64,000 bases of DNA from CAIQJJ01 sp049325275 (GTDB taxonomy: Bacteria > Chloroflexota > Anaerolineae > Anaerolineales > UBA4823): positions 124,001 through 188,000 of the forward strand of contig JBMOLU010000050.1 in NCBI GenBank assembly GCA_049325275.1. The letters run 5' to 3'. Each line of letters starts with the position of its first letter. Within the stretch, counting starts at the first letter, position 1. This document shows, piece after piece, positions 18,203-26,643 of this stretch. The translations under genes were made by a program, and so were the position numbers. Below the pieces are notes generated by a model. It made no database searches and was not told the origin of the DNA. It saw only the letters and a program-made list of their open reading frames with translations.

Positions 18203-19486
18203 GTGTCTGACCTGACCCCTTCCACCCCGGCCGATAGCGATCTGGCGCGGCGTGCTTTTTTGGCGAACTTTCGCCACGAACTGCGCACGCCGATCAATGC
18301 CATCATCGGTTACAGCGAAATGATGCTGGAAGATACGCGTCCAGAAGGGTGCGCCGGGCACGATATGCACCTGGACATCGAACGAATCTACAAGGCCGGG
18401 CAAAGTTTGCTGACCCTGGTCAACGAAAACCTCGATCAGGAAAAGATCGAAACCGGGCAGTTGGACATTCACCTGGATGAATTCGGCGCCCGTCTGCGGC
18501 ATAAGCTGCGCACACCAGTGAACACCATCATCGGTTATGCCGAGATGCTGGTGGAAGATGCCCCCAATCTGGGCGGGGATGAATTCATCCCCGACTTGAT
18601 CAAAATCCAGGATGCCGCCAACCGTTTTCTTACGTTGATCGACGAAGTGGTCAATTTTTCGCGCATCCAATCCGGCGGAATCACGCCCGAACTGCAAAGC
18701 GACGAAAACACTTCGTTAATGCAAGAAGCCCTGACGACCGTACGCACCCTCGAAGATGCGTCGCGGCAGGCCGTTCTGATCGAGACGAACGGCCATATTC
18801 TGGTCGTCGATGACAACGCCATTAATCGCGACATTCTTTCGCGTTATTTAGAACGCCTGGAGCATACGGTGCAAACGGTGGCGGGCGGCCGCGAGGCCCT
18901 CCAGGCATTGGCCGAACAAGCTTTTGATCTCGTGCTGCTCGACGTCATGATGCCCGGCATGAACGGGTACCAGGTGCTCGAGGCCGTCAAGGCCAACCCT
19001 GCCCTGCGCGAAATCCCTGTGATCATGATCTCCGCACTCGATGAGGTCGACAGTGTGGTGCGCTGCATCGAGATGGGCGCAGAAGATTATCTGCCCAAGC
19101 CCTTTAATCCCATCCTGCTCAAGGCCCGCCTGGACGCCTGCCTGGAGAAGAAACGCCTGCGCGATAAGGAAATCGAGTATTTGCAGCAGGTTTCGAGAGT
19201 GACGGCGGCAGCGGCAGCCGTAGAAGCCGACCGGTTTACCGTTGAAAGCCTGGATACCGTTGCCGTGCGCAGTGATGAACTGGGCCAACTGGCGCGTGTC
19301 TTTCAACACATGGCCAGCGAGGTTTACGCTCGCGAACAGCGCCTGAAGCAGCAGGTTCAGGCGCTGCGCATTCAAATCGATGAGGCTAAGAAAGCCAGCC
19401 AGGTTGCCGAAATTGCCGAAACAGATTATTTCCAGCAGTTACAGGCCAAGGCGCGGCAAATGCGCCAACGCAGCGAAGCAGCGTGA
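18203..19486 (+). CDS. tandem HisKA - receiver - coiled-coil protein without a kinase ATPase domain
   Basis: A 427-residue soluble protein with a GTG start 11 bases after the single-domain regulator. It contains two consecutive HisKA-like dimerisation segments: His25 in FRHELRTPINAIIGYSEM and His100 in LRHKLRTPVNTIIGYAEM. In the second, the acidic residue after the His is Lys. No N, G1 or G2 box of an HATPase_c domain follows. A receiver domain comes next (VVDDNAINRD, phospho-acceptor Asp247 in VLLDVMMPGMNG), then a HAMP-like helix (SDELGQLARVFQHMA) and a C-terminal coiled coil. It cannot autophosphorylate as a normal kinase. A role as phosphotransfer scaffold or hub for the neighbouring kinases is plausible. 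Confidence 0.85.
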   Translation: MSDLTPSTPADSDLARRAFLANFRHELRTPINAIIGYSEMMLEDTRPEGCAGHDMHLDIERIYKAGQSLLTLVNENLDQEKIETGQLDIHLDEFGARLRHKLRTPVNTIIGYAEMLVEDAPNLGGDEFIPDLIKIQDAANRFLTLIDEVVNFSRIQSGGITPELQSDENTSLMQEALTTVRTLEDASRQAVLIETNGHILVVDDNAINRDILSRYLERLEHTVQTVAGGREALQALAEQAFDLVLLDVMMPGMNGYQVLEAVKANPALREIPVIMISALDEVDSVVRCIEMGAEDYLPKPFNPILLKARLDACLEKKRLRDKEIEYLQQVSRVTAAAAAVEADRFTVESLDTVAVRSDELGQLARVFQHMASEVYAREQRLKQQVQALRIQIDEAKKASQVAEIAETDYFQQLQAKARQMRQRSEAA

Positions 19487-19547
19487 CGGTACTACGCCTG
19501 GCCGGTTACAATACCGCCAGGCCGAACGGGAAAGAAAGGAGTCCTTC

Positions 19548-20300
19548 ATGGCAAAAATCGTATCCATCCATTCTTTTCGCGGTGGAACGGGCAAATCCAA
19601 TTCGACGGCCAACATTTCCTCCCTGTTGGCGAAGCAAGGAAAGCGTGTCGGGGTCATCGATACGGACATCCAGTCGCCCGGTATCCACATTCTTTTTGGC
19701 CTCGACGAAGCGATGATGCAGCATTCGCTCAACGATTACTTGTGGGGTAAATGCTCGATCCGCGATTGTGCCCACGATGTAACCGGAAACCTGGGCAACG
19801 GTATTGCCGGAAAGGTATTCCTGATCCCCTCCAGCATCAAAGCCGGTGAGATTGCGCGTGTCTTGCGCGAAGGTTACGATGTCGGGCTGCTCAATGATGG
19901 CTTTCACGATCTGATCGCCGGCTTGGGCCTCGATTACCTGGTGATCGATACCCACCCGGGCCTGAACGAGGAGACGCTGCTCTCGATTGCCGTCTCCGAT
20001 GTCTTGGCGATCATCATGCGCCCCGACCAGCAAGATTACCAAGGAACGGCCGTTACCGTAGAAATCGCCCGTAAGCTGGACGTTCCCGCCATGCTGCTGA
20101 TCGTCAACAAACTGCCATCAGTTTTCGACCCGCAAGAAGTGCGCATGAAGGTAGAAAACGCCTATGCCTGCAAAGTCGCCGCGATTTTGCCGCATTCCGA
20201 TGAAATGATGGCCCTGGCGAGTGCCGGTGTTTTCAGCCTCCATTATCCCAATCATCCCATTTCGGACGGTTACCGGCAAATCGTCGCACAAATCGCTTAG
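19548..20300 (+). CDS. MinD/ParA-like ATPase
   Basis: A 250-residue SIMIBI-class ATPase. Start ATG at 19548 is preceded by AAAGGAG. The deviant Walker A is SFRGGTGKSNST (Arg replaces the usual first Lys), the switch region is VGVIDTDIQSPGIH, and YLVIDTHPGLNEETL is the Walker B/switch II equivalent. A C-terminal MinD-type amphipathic helix is not obvious. There is no ParB or MinE partner in the window. It lies 61 bases after the tandem-HisKA gene on the same strand, so it may be the localisation or output component of the signalling array, as ParA-like proteins are for chemosensory arrays; this is inference. Confidence 0.85.
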   Translation: MAKIVSIHSFRGGTGKSNSTANISSLLAKQGKRVGVIDTDIQSPGIHILFGLDEAMMQHSLNDYLWGKCSIRDCAHDVTGNLGNGIAGKVFLIPSSIKAGEIARVLREGYDVGLLNDGFHDLIAGLGLDYLVIDTHPGLNEETLLSIAVSDVLAIIMRPDQQDYQGTAVTVEIARKLDVPAMLLIVNKLPSVFDPQEVRMKVENAYACKVAAILPHSDEMMALASAGVFSLHYPNHPISDGYRQIVAQIA

Positions 20301-20325
20301 AGTATCTTCTCAGAAAGTAGGGGGA

Positions 20326-20385
20326 GCGTGGGGGGTGCGTGTTGCAGCCTGGTTGCCTGGCACGCACGAAACCCCCACACCCCGC
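20326..20385 (+). terminator. imperfect inverted repeat after the kinase/MinD operon
   Basis: GCGTGGGGGGTGCGTG (20326-20341) faces CACGCACGAAACCCCCACAC (20361-20380) with a 19-base loop. It is G/C-rich with bulges and has no clear U tract, so it may be a weak terminator or a degraded repeat. Confidence 0.3.
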
Positions 20386-20461
20386 ATTATTGAAAAGTGC
20401 CGGCGATGGTTACAGGCAGCCTTCGGGTTCGTTCATGGTTTGGTATGGAGTGCATGATGCG

Positions 20462-21325
20462 ATGGCTACTTTTAACGTTCAAGGTCACTTAGTCCATGCC
20501 CACGAAGAAGGCGAAACCAATAGCCGTGTCGCCATTCTCATCCACGGCTGGTCGAGTTCGTGGTATGCGGTCTCTCCCTTGCTTCCTTTGCTCAAAAACC
20601 GCTATCGCTGTCTGGCCGTCGATTTACCCGGCTATGGCGAAAGCCCCGCCCTGCCACACCGTGTTGCCATCGGCGACTACGCCGATCTGATCGTCGGCCT
20701 GATCGAGCAGGTTTCACCGCAGCAACCTGTCACGCTGGTCGGCCACTCGATGGGCGGCATGACGAGCATTACCGTGGCGCTCAAACGTCCCGAACTGGTA
20801 GAACGCATGGTGTTGTTGTGCCCGACGATCAGCGGCAAACTTTCGATGTTCATCAATCTGTTTATGACGCCGTTCGTTTTGCTCGAACGCTTCCGGCTGA
20901 CGCGCAAGCTGGTGGAAGTCCTTGAACCGCCCCTGTTCTCGATCACCGATCGGGTGCTGCGCCCGGCGTTGTTTGCCGACCAGACGGGCATTCAGGAAAA
21001 GGAATATTTGCGTATCCGTGCGGATGCCCGCCGTAAAGGCCAGGGTCGCGTGCGCGCAGAGTGCTTTTGGGCCATGCGCCAGCACGATCTTCGCCCGTAC
21101 CTGGAACAGGTGAAGCCTCCGGCACTGCTGATTTGGGGTATGGAAGACAATACCGTCCCACTGCGGGATGCCAGCGCGGTGGCGCGCAAGTGGCCTGAAG
21201 CCGATCTACGCGTGGTTCCCAACGCCGGCCACTGGCCGCAGTTCGAGACGCCGCAGACCACCGAGCGTTATGTGCGCGCCTTTTTGAGCACGCCGATCAA
21301 ACTGCTCACCATGGACTTTTCGTGA
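20462..21325 (+). CDS. alpha/beta-fold hydrolase
   Basis: A 287-residue alpha/beta hydrolase. Motifs: AILIHGWSSSWYA (oxyanion), nucleophile elbow GHSMGG (Ser96), acid Asp in IWGMEDNTVP, and His in NAGHWPQFE. A hydrophobic lid segment (about 120-170) is present. The ATG at 20462 was preferred because homology begins there; the ATG at 20435 is an alternative and neither has a strong ribosome-binding site. Its stop overlaps the GTG start of the adenylate cyclase gene (GTGA), so the two are coupled. The pattern resembles esterases and lipases of the BioH/haloalkane group but substrate is unknown. Confidence 0.85.
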   Translation: MATFNVQGHLVHAHEEGETNSRVAILIHGWSSSWYAVSPLLPLLKNRYRCLAVDLPGYGESPALPHRVAIGDYADLIVGLIEQVSPQQPVTLVGHSMGGMTSITVALKRPELVERMVLLCPTISGKLSMFINLFMTPFVLLERFRLTRKLVEVLEPPLFSITDRVLRPALFADQTGIQEKEYLRIRADARRKGQGRVRAECFWAMRQHDLRPYLEQVKPPALLIWGMEDNTVPLRDASAVARKWPEADLRVVPNAGHWPQFETPQTTERYVRAFLSTPIKLLTMDFS

Positions 21326-22863
21326 ACACTCGTCCGCTTTCACCGTTGACCCCCATCGAGCCACGCTTGCGGCCTTTCTTGCCGGCCGATCTCAGCACGG
21401 CCGTCTATACCTCGCCGACTGCTGCCACGTTTACCCGCGTCTACGAACATTTACGCACCCTGCGCCGCATCTTGCACGACTACGTCCCACGCCAGGTATC
21501 CCAACGCCCCCCAGAACCGGGCGAAGTGCGCTACGAGTGGGTAGAAGGTACCCTCATGTTTACCGACCTGGCCGGTTTCACCCGCCTGACCGAGGCCCAC
21601 GCGATACGCGGGCGGGCCGGGGCTGAGTCGTTGCTGCGAACTCTCAACGCTTATTTTGCCGGCATCATCGAAATTATCAGCAAGGCAGGTGGCGATCTGC
21701 TCGAATTCACCGGCGATGCGCTGTTGGTTCAGTTTTCCCCCAACCCCCACATGAACGACACCCTCCAGGCCGTACGGGCGGGCCTGCGGATGCAGCGCGC
21801 CATGCAGCGTTTTGCAAAGATCGAAACCTCCCAGGGTGTCTTTTCACTTCAAATGCGCGTGGGAGTCCATCGCGGCCGCTTCCTGATCGCCGATATCGGC
21901 ACGCCGTTGCGCATGGAACACGTGCTGCTCGGCAACGCCGTCCAGATTGCCAAACGTGCCGAAGGCGCCGGCGCCGTCAACCGGGTTTGCCTGACGGAAC
22001 TGGCCGTGAAACCGGTGCGAGATTGCTTCCGTTTCGAGCCTGGCAGCGCCGGGCATTGGCTGGTGATCGACGACCTGACCGACGACCAACTGGGCGAGTA
22101 TGACCTGGTTCCGCCCACGCGCCGGCAGGCCACCAACGTGTTATGGGATCGCAGCATTCCAAGCCTGGTCAACGAAATTACCAAGGAAGTGGAGCAAACC
22201 GAGCCCCTGGCGAGTTACCTGCCCGCTTCCACGCTGCGGCTGGTGGTGGAACACACCGCCCAGCGGCGCATCGTGCCCGACTTTCCTGCAGCTACGGTGA
22301 TCTTCGTCAACCTGGTCGGGATGACCGAAATGGTGGATCGGGCCGAGAACGGCGAAGAAGCCGAGATCGTTGCCAGCTTTTCCCTGATCATGGCGTTGAT
22401 CAACGCTGCCGTCGAGGCGCGCAGCGGTGTCTTGAAAAAAGTCACCTATCACCTGACCGGTTCCGATTTGATGATCTTGTTCGGCGTCCCCGGCGCACGC
22501 GGCGACGACTGCATCCGCGCAGCCGACGCAGCCCTGGCCGTGCGGGATGTGATCCGGGGTGTACGCGAGTTGAAGGTTGGCGATCAAGTGATGAAACTCA
22601 CCTGTCAGATTGGCATGTCACGCGGTTCGGTCTTTGCTGCCGAAGTTGGCGAGCCCCACGGGCGGCGCGAGTTCAACACGCTGGGAGATCCCGTCAACGC
22701 CGCCGCTCGCCTGATGAACCTGGCGCAGCCCGATCAGATTCTCTTGACCGGTGCCGTTTACAGCGAAGTGAACGCCTGGTTTCACTGCGAAACATTGGGA
22801 GCCGTATCGCTCAAGGGCAAGACAGTTCCGATTCATTTGTTTGGCCTGGTGAGGAAGAAATAG
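21322..22863 (+). CDS. class III nucleotide cyclase with two fused catalytic domains
   Basis: A 513-residue soluble protein with two class III cyclase homology domains. The first (about 70-260) holds both metal-binding Asp residues, Asp82 in MFTDLAGFT and Asp132 in FTGDALLVQF, but its transition-state Asn is Gln208 in GNAVQIAKR. The second (about 320-510) lacks the metal Asp (Asn330 in IFVNLVGMT) yet keeps the transition-state pair Asn459 and Arg463 in LGDPVNAAARLM, with Asp456 at the adenine-selective position. The halves therefore complement each other to give one active site, as in mammalian soluble adenylyl cyclase. No membrane segment is present. It is coupled to the upstream hydrolase and overlaps the convergent kinase gene by 53 bases. 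cAMP production is likely; no cAMP receptor is in the window. Confidence 0.88.
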   Translation: MNTRPLSPLTPIEPRLRPFLPADLSTAVYTSPTAATFTRVYEHLRTLRRILHDYVPRQVSQRPPEPGEVRYEWVEGTLMFTDLAGFTRLTEAHAIRGRAGAESLLRTLNAYFAGIIEIISKAGGDLLEFTGDALLVQFSPNPHMNDTLQAVRAGLRMQRAMQRFAKIETSQGVFSLQMRVGVHRGRFLIADIGTPLRMEHVLLGNAVQIAKRAEGAGAVNRVCLTELAVKPVRDCFRFEPGSAGHWLVIDDLTDDQLGEYDLVPPTRRQATNVLWDRSIPSLVNEITKEVEQTEPLASYLPASTLRLVVEHTAQRRIVPDFPAATVIFVNLVGMTEMVDRAENGEEAEIVASFSLIMALINAAVEARSGVLKKVTYHLTGSDLMILFGVPGARGDDCIRAADAALAVRDVIRGVRELKVGDQVMKLTCQIGMSRGSVFAAEVGEPHGRREFNTLGDPVNAAARLMNLAQPDQILLTGAVYSEVNAWFHCETLGAVSLKGKTVPIHLFGLVRKK

Positions 22864-24403
22864 GCAGTGAGAAGGCGAACATACTGCCCAGGCCGGTTTC
22901 GGATTCCACCCAGATTTTTCCGCTGTGTGCGTCGATAATCGATTTGACAATTGCCAACCCGAGGCCGTGTCCTTCCTGGCGCAGGGTATCGGCCTGCCCG
23001 AGGCGTGAGAACTTCTCGAACAGGCGCGAGCGCATTTCTGCCGGAATGCCCGGACCGCTGTCTTGCACCCGCACAACGGCATTCTGGCCTTCTTGCGCCA
23101 TCCATACCGTTACCTGACCGTCGATGGGCGTGAATTTGATGGCGTTGCCGATCAGGTTGGCCGCAGCCTGATCGATGCGTACCGCCGAACCATACACGGG
23201 CAAGTTTTCCTGAAGCGCTTTCAGCGAAAAGGACAGGTTTTTCTTCTTCGCCAGGGGGTCCATGTTCTGGGCGGCGTTGCGTACAACATCTACCAGGTTG
23301 ATGTGCGAAAACTCGCTCTCGATGCCCATCTCGATCCGCCCCAGGTCGAGCAGGTTGCCGATCAAACCCAACATGCGATCCACAGAACTTAAAATGTGGC
23401 TGGCATAAGCACGAGTTTCGTTGCTTAGTTCGGGCATATTGTTCAGCAACCAGGCATAACCCTGGATGATCGCCAGCGGGGCTTTCAGGTCGTGAGAGAC
23501 GTGAGAGACGAATTGATCCTTCAAATCATCCAGTCGTTTGAATGTGGTGACATCATGCATGGTAACCACATCTCCGACGTTGGGAAGGCGCGCCAGCGAA
23601 GCATTGAAGGTTCGTTCATCTTGTAGGGTGACTTCTTGCAACCCTTGTTCTTCGGATGGCTGTCCGCAAAATGCCAGGATGGCAGGGTCGCTGAGTACCT
23701 GGTGTAAAGGCTCTCCATAATTCTGTGGGGAGATGCCGAGTTCGGTTTGCGCTGCCGGGTTCGCCAGGATCAGGTTCGCATGCAGATCGGTGACGAAAAT
23801 AATGTCTTGCACGCCCTCGATGATTGCCTGGAGTTTGAGACGCTCCAGGTTGGCCTTGGTGTACATGGCCGCGTTTTCGATCGCCGAGGCTGCCTGGGTA
23901 GCGATCACCTCGAGCAGCATCAGGTGGCGGGGGGTGAAAGCATGTGGGTCGGTATGGATCATGGTGATGATGCCGATCACCTTGCCGCGACGCATCAACG
24001 GTGCGGCCATAGCCGAACGGCTGATGGCCGTATCTTCGGGAAAGACGTGCCAGCGGTCGTCGCTTTCGGTGTCGAAAATGATGTCGGCCTTCTTTGCGGC
24101 GTAGACCCACCCGGCCAGCCCGTCGCGCATGACTTCCGTCAGCGTATGTTCCTTGACTTCCACCGGCAAGTGGCGGCGTGAGAGCAGGCTGCGCGTCACC
24201 CGGCCGTCTTCGTTGAGCAAGAAGATGCTGCCGCGATTCGCTTCTACCGCCTGTACGGTGAGGCTGAGCACTTTGCTCAACACGTCGTCCAACTCGAGCG
24301 TGGAAGCAAACTGGCGGCTGATCTCGTAAAGCAGGCCGCCCCACTCGGCTGCAAAAGAGGTGGTGGCGAAGGATGAAAGGGAGGTAGAGGGTTCAGAACT
24401 CAT
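22811..24403 (-). CDS. GAF-PAS sensor histidine kinase
   Basis: A 530-residue soluble kinase without membrane helices. Domain order: GAF (about 25-185), PAS (about 190-300, beginning LQAIIEGVQDIIFVTD), HisKA with the phospho-acceptor in VSHVSHDLKAPLAIIQGYAW, and HATPase_c with N box NLIGNAIKF, G1 DSGPGIP and G2 GHGLGLAI. HisKA here is of the SHDLKAP subtype, different from the SHELRTP kinases upstream. No receiver or cognate regulator is adjacent. Its 3' end overlaps the cyclase gene on the other strand by 53 bases. Signal unknown, but GAF plus PAS suggests a small intracellular ligand or redox cue. Confidence 0.9.
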   Translation of the reverse strand: MSSEPSTSLSSFATTSFAAEWGGLLYEISRQFASTLELDDVLSKVLSLTVQAVEANRGSIFLLNEDGRVTRSLLSRRHLPVEVKEHTLTEVMRDGLAGWVYAAKKADIIFDTESDDRWHVFPEDTAISRSAMAAPLMRRGKVIGIITMIHTDPHAFTPRHLMLLEVIATQAASAIENAAMYTKANLERLKLQAIIEGVQDIIFVTDLHANLILANPAAQTELGISPQNYGEPLHQVLSDPAILAFCGQPSEEQGLQEVTLQDERTFNASLARLPNVGDVVTMHDVTTFKRLDDLKDQFVSHVSHDLKAPLAIIQGYAWLLNNMPELSNETRAYASHILSSVDRMLGLIGNLLDLGRIEMGIESEFSHINLVDVVRNAAQNMDPLAKKKNLSFSLKALQENLPVYGSAVRIDQAAANLIGNAIKFTPIDGQVTVWMAQEGQNAVVRVQDSGPGIPAEMRSRLFEKFSRLGQADTLRQEGHGLGLAIVKSIIDAHSGKIWVESETGLGSMFAFSLPISSSPGQTNESELSCP

Positions 24404-24761
24404 GAGCGGATGAAGTCACAGTCTGGCTAAAAAGCCAGATTTATTTGGCGCTGCATTGTCGCCCAAACATCGATGCCGGGCGCGGCGTTTCCTATCAAGT
24501 ATACTCCATCGCCGGATGGCGTTGAGGTACATTTCAGTTGCAGAGCGCGGCGGTTGTACTGAATCAAGAGATAAGAAAACCCGTGGAAGCCCAAAAAAAG
24601 GCCCGTCAACGGCTTGCATGAATGGCCTTTTCTGCTGTACAATACCTACGGGCTTGATAGCAACAGGAAAAGTTATCCGCCCCAACCATTGTTTAGCCGG
24701 CTCGAAAGTTGGCCTTTCTAACCGCCGGAAATTTATTATCCAATCCATTGAGGAGGAAGCT
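24404..24761. other. divergent intergenic region
   Basis: Lies between the kinase start (minus) and the DUF4870 gene (plus). It contains a small perfect hairpin GTCTGGCT-AAAA-AGCCAGAT near 24420, followed by TTATTTGG on the plus strand, and the promoter described separately. No gene is recognisable. Confidence 0.45.
24614..24643 (+). promoter_or_regulatory. putative sigma-70-type promoter for the DUF4870/DUF4013 pair
   Basis: TTGCAT (24614-24619), an 18-base spacer and TACAAT (24638-24643), about 115 bases ahead of the DUF4870 start. Good hexamers and acceptable spacing. Confidence 0.5.
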
Positions 24762-25082
24762 ATGACCGACCAACAACCCAGTTACGAAGTGACGAGTGAC
24801 GACAAGCTGTGGGCTTTGCTTGCCTATGTGCTTTCACCCCTGGTGCCCATCATCATCCTGTTGATGGAAGACAAGAAGAACCGCCCCTATCTCAAGATGC
24901 ACAACGGGCAGGCTTTGGTATTGGGAATCATTGAAATGGTTTTGGTTGTATCAACCGTTTTGGCGTGTTTCGCACCCATTTTGTGGATTGTAATGATCTA
25001 TTGGGGCATCCAGGCCTACAACGGCAAGCCTGTTGTCATCCCGGTGATCACCGATTTTGTCAAGAATCAGGGCTGGGCTTAG
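24762..25082 (+). CDS. DUF4870-family small membrane protein
   Basis: A 106-residue membrane protein with AGGAGG just ahead of the ATG. The sequence follows the DUF4870 pattern: DDKLWALLAYVLSPLVPIII, a basic loop LMEDKKNRPYLKMHNGQAL, two more hydrophobic helices, then a final WGIQAYNGKP segment. Proteins of this family are small integral membrane proteins of unknown function. It is followed 42 bases later by a second small membrane protein on the same strand. Confidence 0.82.
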   Translation: MTDQQPSYEVTSDDKLWALLAYVLSPLVPIIILLMEDKKNRPYLKMHNGQALVLGIIEMVLVVSTVLACFAPILWIVMIYWGIQAYNGKPVVIPVITDFVKNQGWA

Positions 25083-25124
25083 CTGCCTGTCGCCTTATCC
25101 ATTCACTGTGAGGAGGCGCACGTC

Positions 25125-25799
25125 ATGAGAAAGTTTGACTTCGGCGAATCGTTCACGTTTATGTTCAAAGATCCCAACTGGATCACCAAATTCCTGATCG
25201 GCGCGCTGATCTCCCTGGTGCCGATCTTGAACCTGGCGTGGTCGGGGTACGGCGTCGGCATCATCCGCAACATGGCCCGCGGGGACGAGACCCCGCTGCC
25301 CGAGTGGGACAACATCGGTGAGAAGTTCAAGGATGGCTTGATGGTTGCCATAGCCAGCCTGGTGTACACGTTGCCGCTGTGGTTGATCGCCTGCGTGATG
25401 ATGGTGCCCCTTACGACCATGCAGGACCCGGGCAGTGCCGAGGGCGCCATCCTGGCCATCTCCACGATCGGCGGGTGCTGTATCACCATATACGCACTGA
25501 TCTTCTCCTTCTTTATGCCGGCCATGCTCGTCCACTATGCTCGCGAAAACACGTTCGGGTCGCTCTTCCAGGCCGGCAAAATCATCAAGCTGGCCACCAC
25601 CAATATCGGGCAGTACCTGATGGCCTGGATCGCCACCCTGGTGGCGCTCCTGGTCTTCAGCATCGTCTCGCCTGTGCTGACGATGGTGTGCGTCTTTCCG
25701 CTGTATCTGGGCATCGTCTGGCTGGCGAGTGTCATGCACCACGCCTACGGGCAGGTTGGGTTGATCATCCAAAGCAGCGAAGCCGGCCTGATCCAGTAA
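25125..25799 (+). CDS. DUF4013-family membrane protein
   Basis: A 224-residue integral membrane protein, with GAGGAGG 10 bases before the ATG. The N-terminus is characteristic of DUF4013: DFGESFTFMFKDPNWITKFLIGA, followed by GYGVGIIRNMARGDETPLPEWDN. Five or six membrane helices follow. Function is unknown. It is the second gene of a pair with the DUF4870 protein and ends at a strong terminator. Confidence 0.82.
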   Translation: MRKFDFGESFTFMFKDPNWITKFLIGALISLVPILNLAWSGYGVGIIRNMARGDETPLPEWDNIGEKFKDGLMVAIASLVYTLPLWLIACVMMVPLTTMQDPGSAEGAILAISTIGGCCITIYALIFSFFMPAMLVHYARENTFGSLFQAGKIIKLATTNIGQYLMAWIATLVALLVFSIVSPVLTMVCVFPLYLGIVWLASVMHHAYGQVGLIIQSSEAGLIQ

Positions 25800-25805
25800 T
25801 TCTCT

Positions 25806-25834
25806 GGCGCCTGCCGTTAAAAAGCAGGCGCTCT
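25806..25834 (+). terminator. rho-independent terminator
   Basis: Stem GGCGCCTGC / GCAGGCGCT with an A-rich loop, followed by CTGTTTTC, six bases after the DUF4013 stop. It separates that operon from the glycine riboswitch. Confidence 0.75.
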
Positions 25835-25845
25835 GTTTTCAATCG

Positions 25846-26060
25846 AGCAAGAACCGGGGAGAGCGCAGGTGGGCTTCCCATCTGACACCGAAGGGGCAAG
25901 CCGGAAAAATGCATCCGGCGAAACTCTCAGGTCACAGGACCCGGTTCTTGCCTTTCCTCTGAAAAGTGGTTGAGATATTGGGCTTTCCCCGGATCTCCAC
26001 CCACCGAAGGTGCAAGCTCCATTGTTTTCGTGGGGTGAAACTCTCAGGTATTCGACAGAG
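25846..26060 (+). ncRNA. tandem glycine riboswitch (two aptamers)
   Basis: Two glycine aptamers in series ahead of gcvH. Aptamer 1 (about 25846-25951) is closed by CAAGAACCGGG with CCCGGTTCTTG and contains ACCGAAGGGGCAAG and GCGAAACTCTCAGGT. Aptamer 2 (about 25970-26060) contains ACCGAAGGTGCAAG and GTGAAACTCTCAGGT, then the ACAGAGG closing strand. This is the classical two-aptamer gcvT-type arrangement, which senses glycine and turns on glycine-cleavage genes. The short linker and following terminator indicate transcriptional control. Confidence 0.93.
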
Positions 26061-26096
26061 GCGCATGCGATAAAAAAACGCGTGCGCTTTTTTTTT
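26061..26096 (+). terminator. riboswitch expression-platform terminator
   Basis: Stem GCGCATGCG (26061-26069) with CGCGTGCGC (26079-26087), an A-rich loop, then nine T residues. The 5' arm directly abuts the closing strand of aptamer 2, so glycine binding could prevent the hairpin and allow read-through into gcvH (an ON switch, as known for this class). Confidence 0.8.
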
Positions 26097-26181
26097 AAAA
26101 AGACCGCGCTCTCGCTTCCAGCTTGGGAAGGGCTATTCCCTGCTCGAGGCAAAAGGACGAAAATCACGAAAGGACTTTCCC

Positions 26182-26565
26182 ATGAATATTCCAACCGATC
26201 GAAAATACACCAAAAACGATGAATGGATTCAATCCGACGGAACCGTCGGCATCAGCGACTACGCCCAAGACCAGCTTTCCGACGTTGTCTACGTCGAGAT
26301 AGCCGTTGCCGCCGGTGATAGCGTCAACCAGGGCGATACGATCGGTACGATCGAATCGGTCAAGGCCGCCGCAGATGTATACGCCCCTGTTAGCGGGACC
26401 ATTGCCGCCATCAATGAAGACCTGTCCGACAAACCCGAGACCGTCAACGGCGATCCTTACGGCGCCGCCTGGCTGATCAAGATCGAAATCGCCGATGCCG
26501 CACAGCTCGACAGCCTGATGGACGCCGCTGCATACGAAAAGTACTGCGCCGGGCGAGAGCACTAG
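26182..26565 (+). CDS. gcvH: glycine cleavage system H protein
   Basis: A 127-residue lipoyl carrier of the glycine cleavage system. It passes the aminomethyl intermediate from P protein to T protein. The lipoylated Lys61 lies in TIESVKAAADVYAP, the expected hairpin turn. Length matches the family. AAAGGAC is about 6 bases upstream of the ATG. It is the first gene after the glycine riboswitch and is followed 78 bases later by gcvPA. No lipoate ligase gene is nearby. Confidence 0.96.
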   Translation: MNIPTDRKYTKNDEWIQSDGTVGISDYAQDQLSDVVYVEIAVAAGDSVNQGDTIGTIESVKAAADVYAPVSGTIAAINEDLSDKPETVNGDPYGAAWLIKIEIADAAQLDSLMDAAAYEKYCAGREH

Positions 26566-26643
26566 GCGCAGGCAGAAGCCGGGAGACAGTCGCCCCTTTT
26601 TGGCGCGTTTGGGCGGCTGTCTCCTGTTTTCAAAGGACTTGCT

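Noticed and set aside
20462..22863. Quorum or hormone system made of hydrolase plus cyclase
   Set aside because: Coupling is clear but there is no evidence on substrate or signal; left as a coupled pair without a function.
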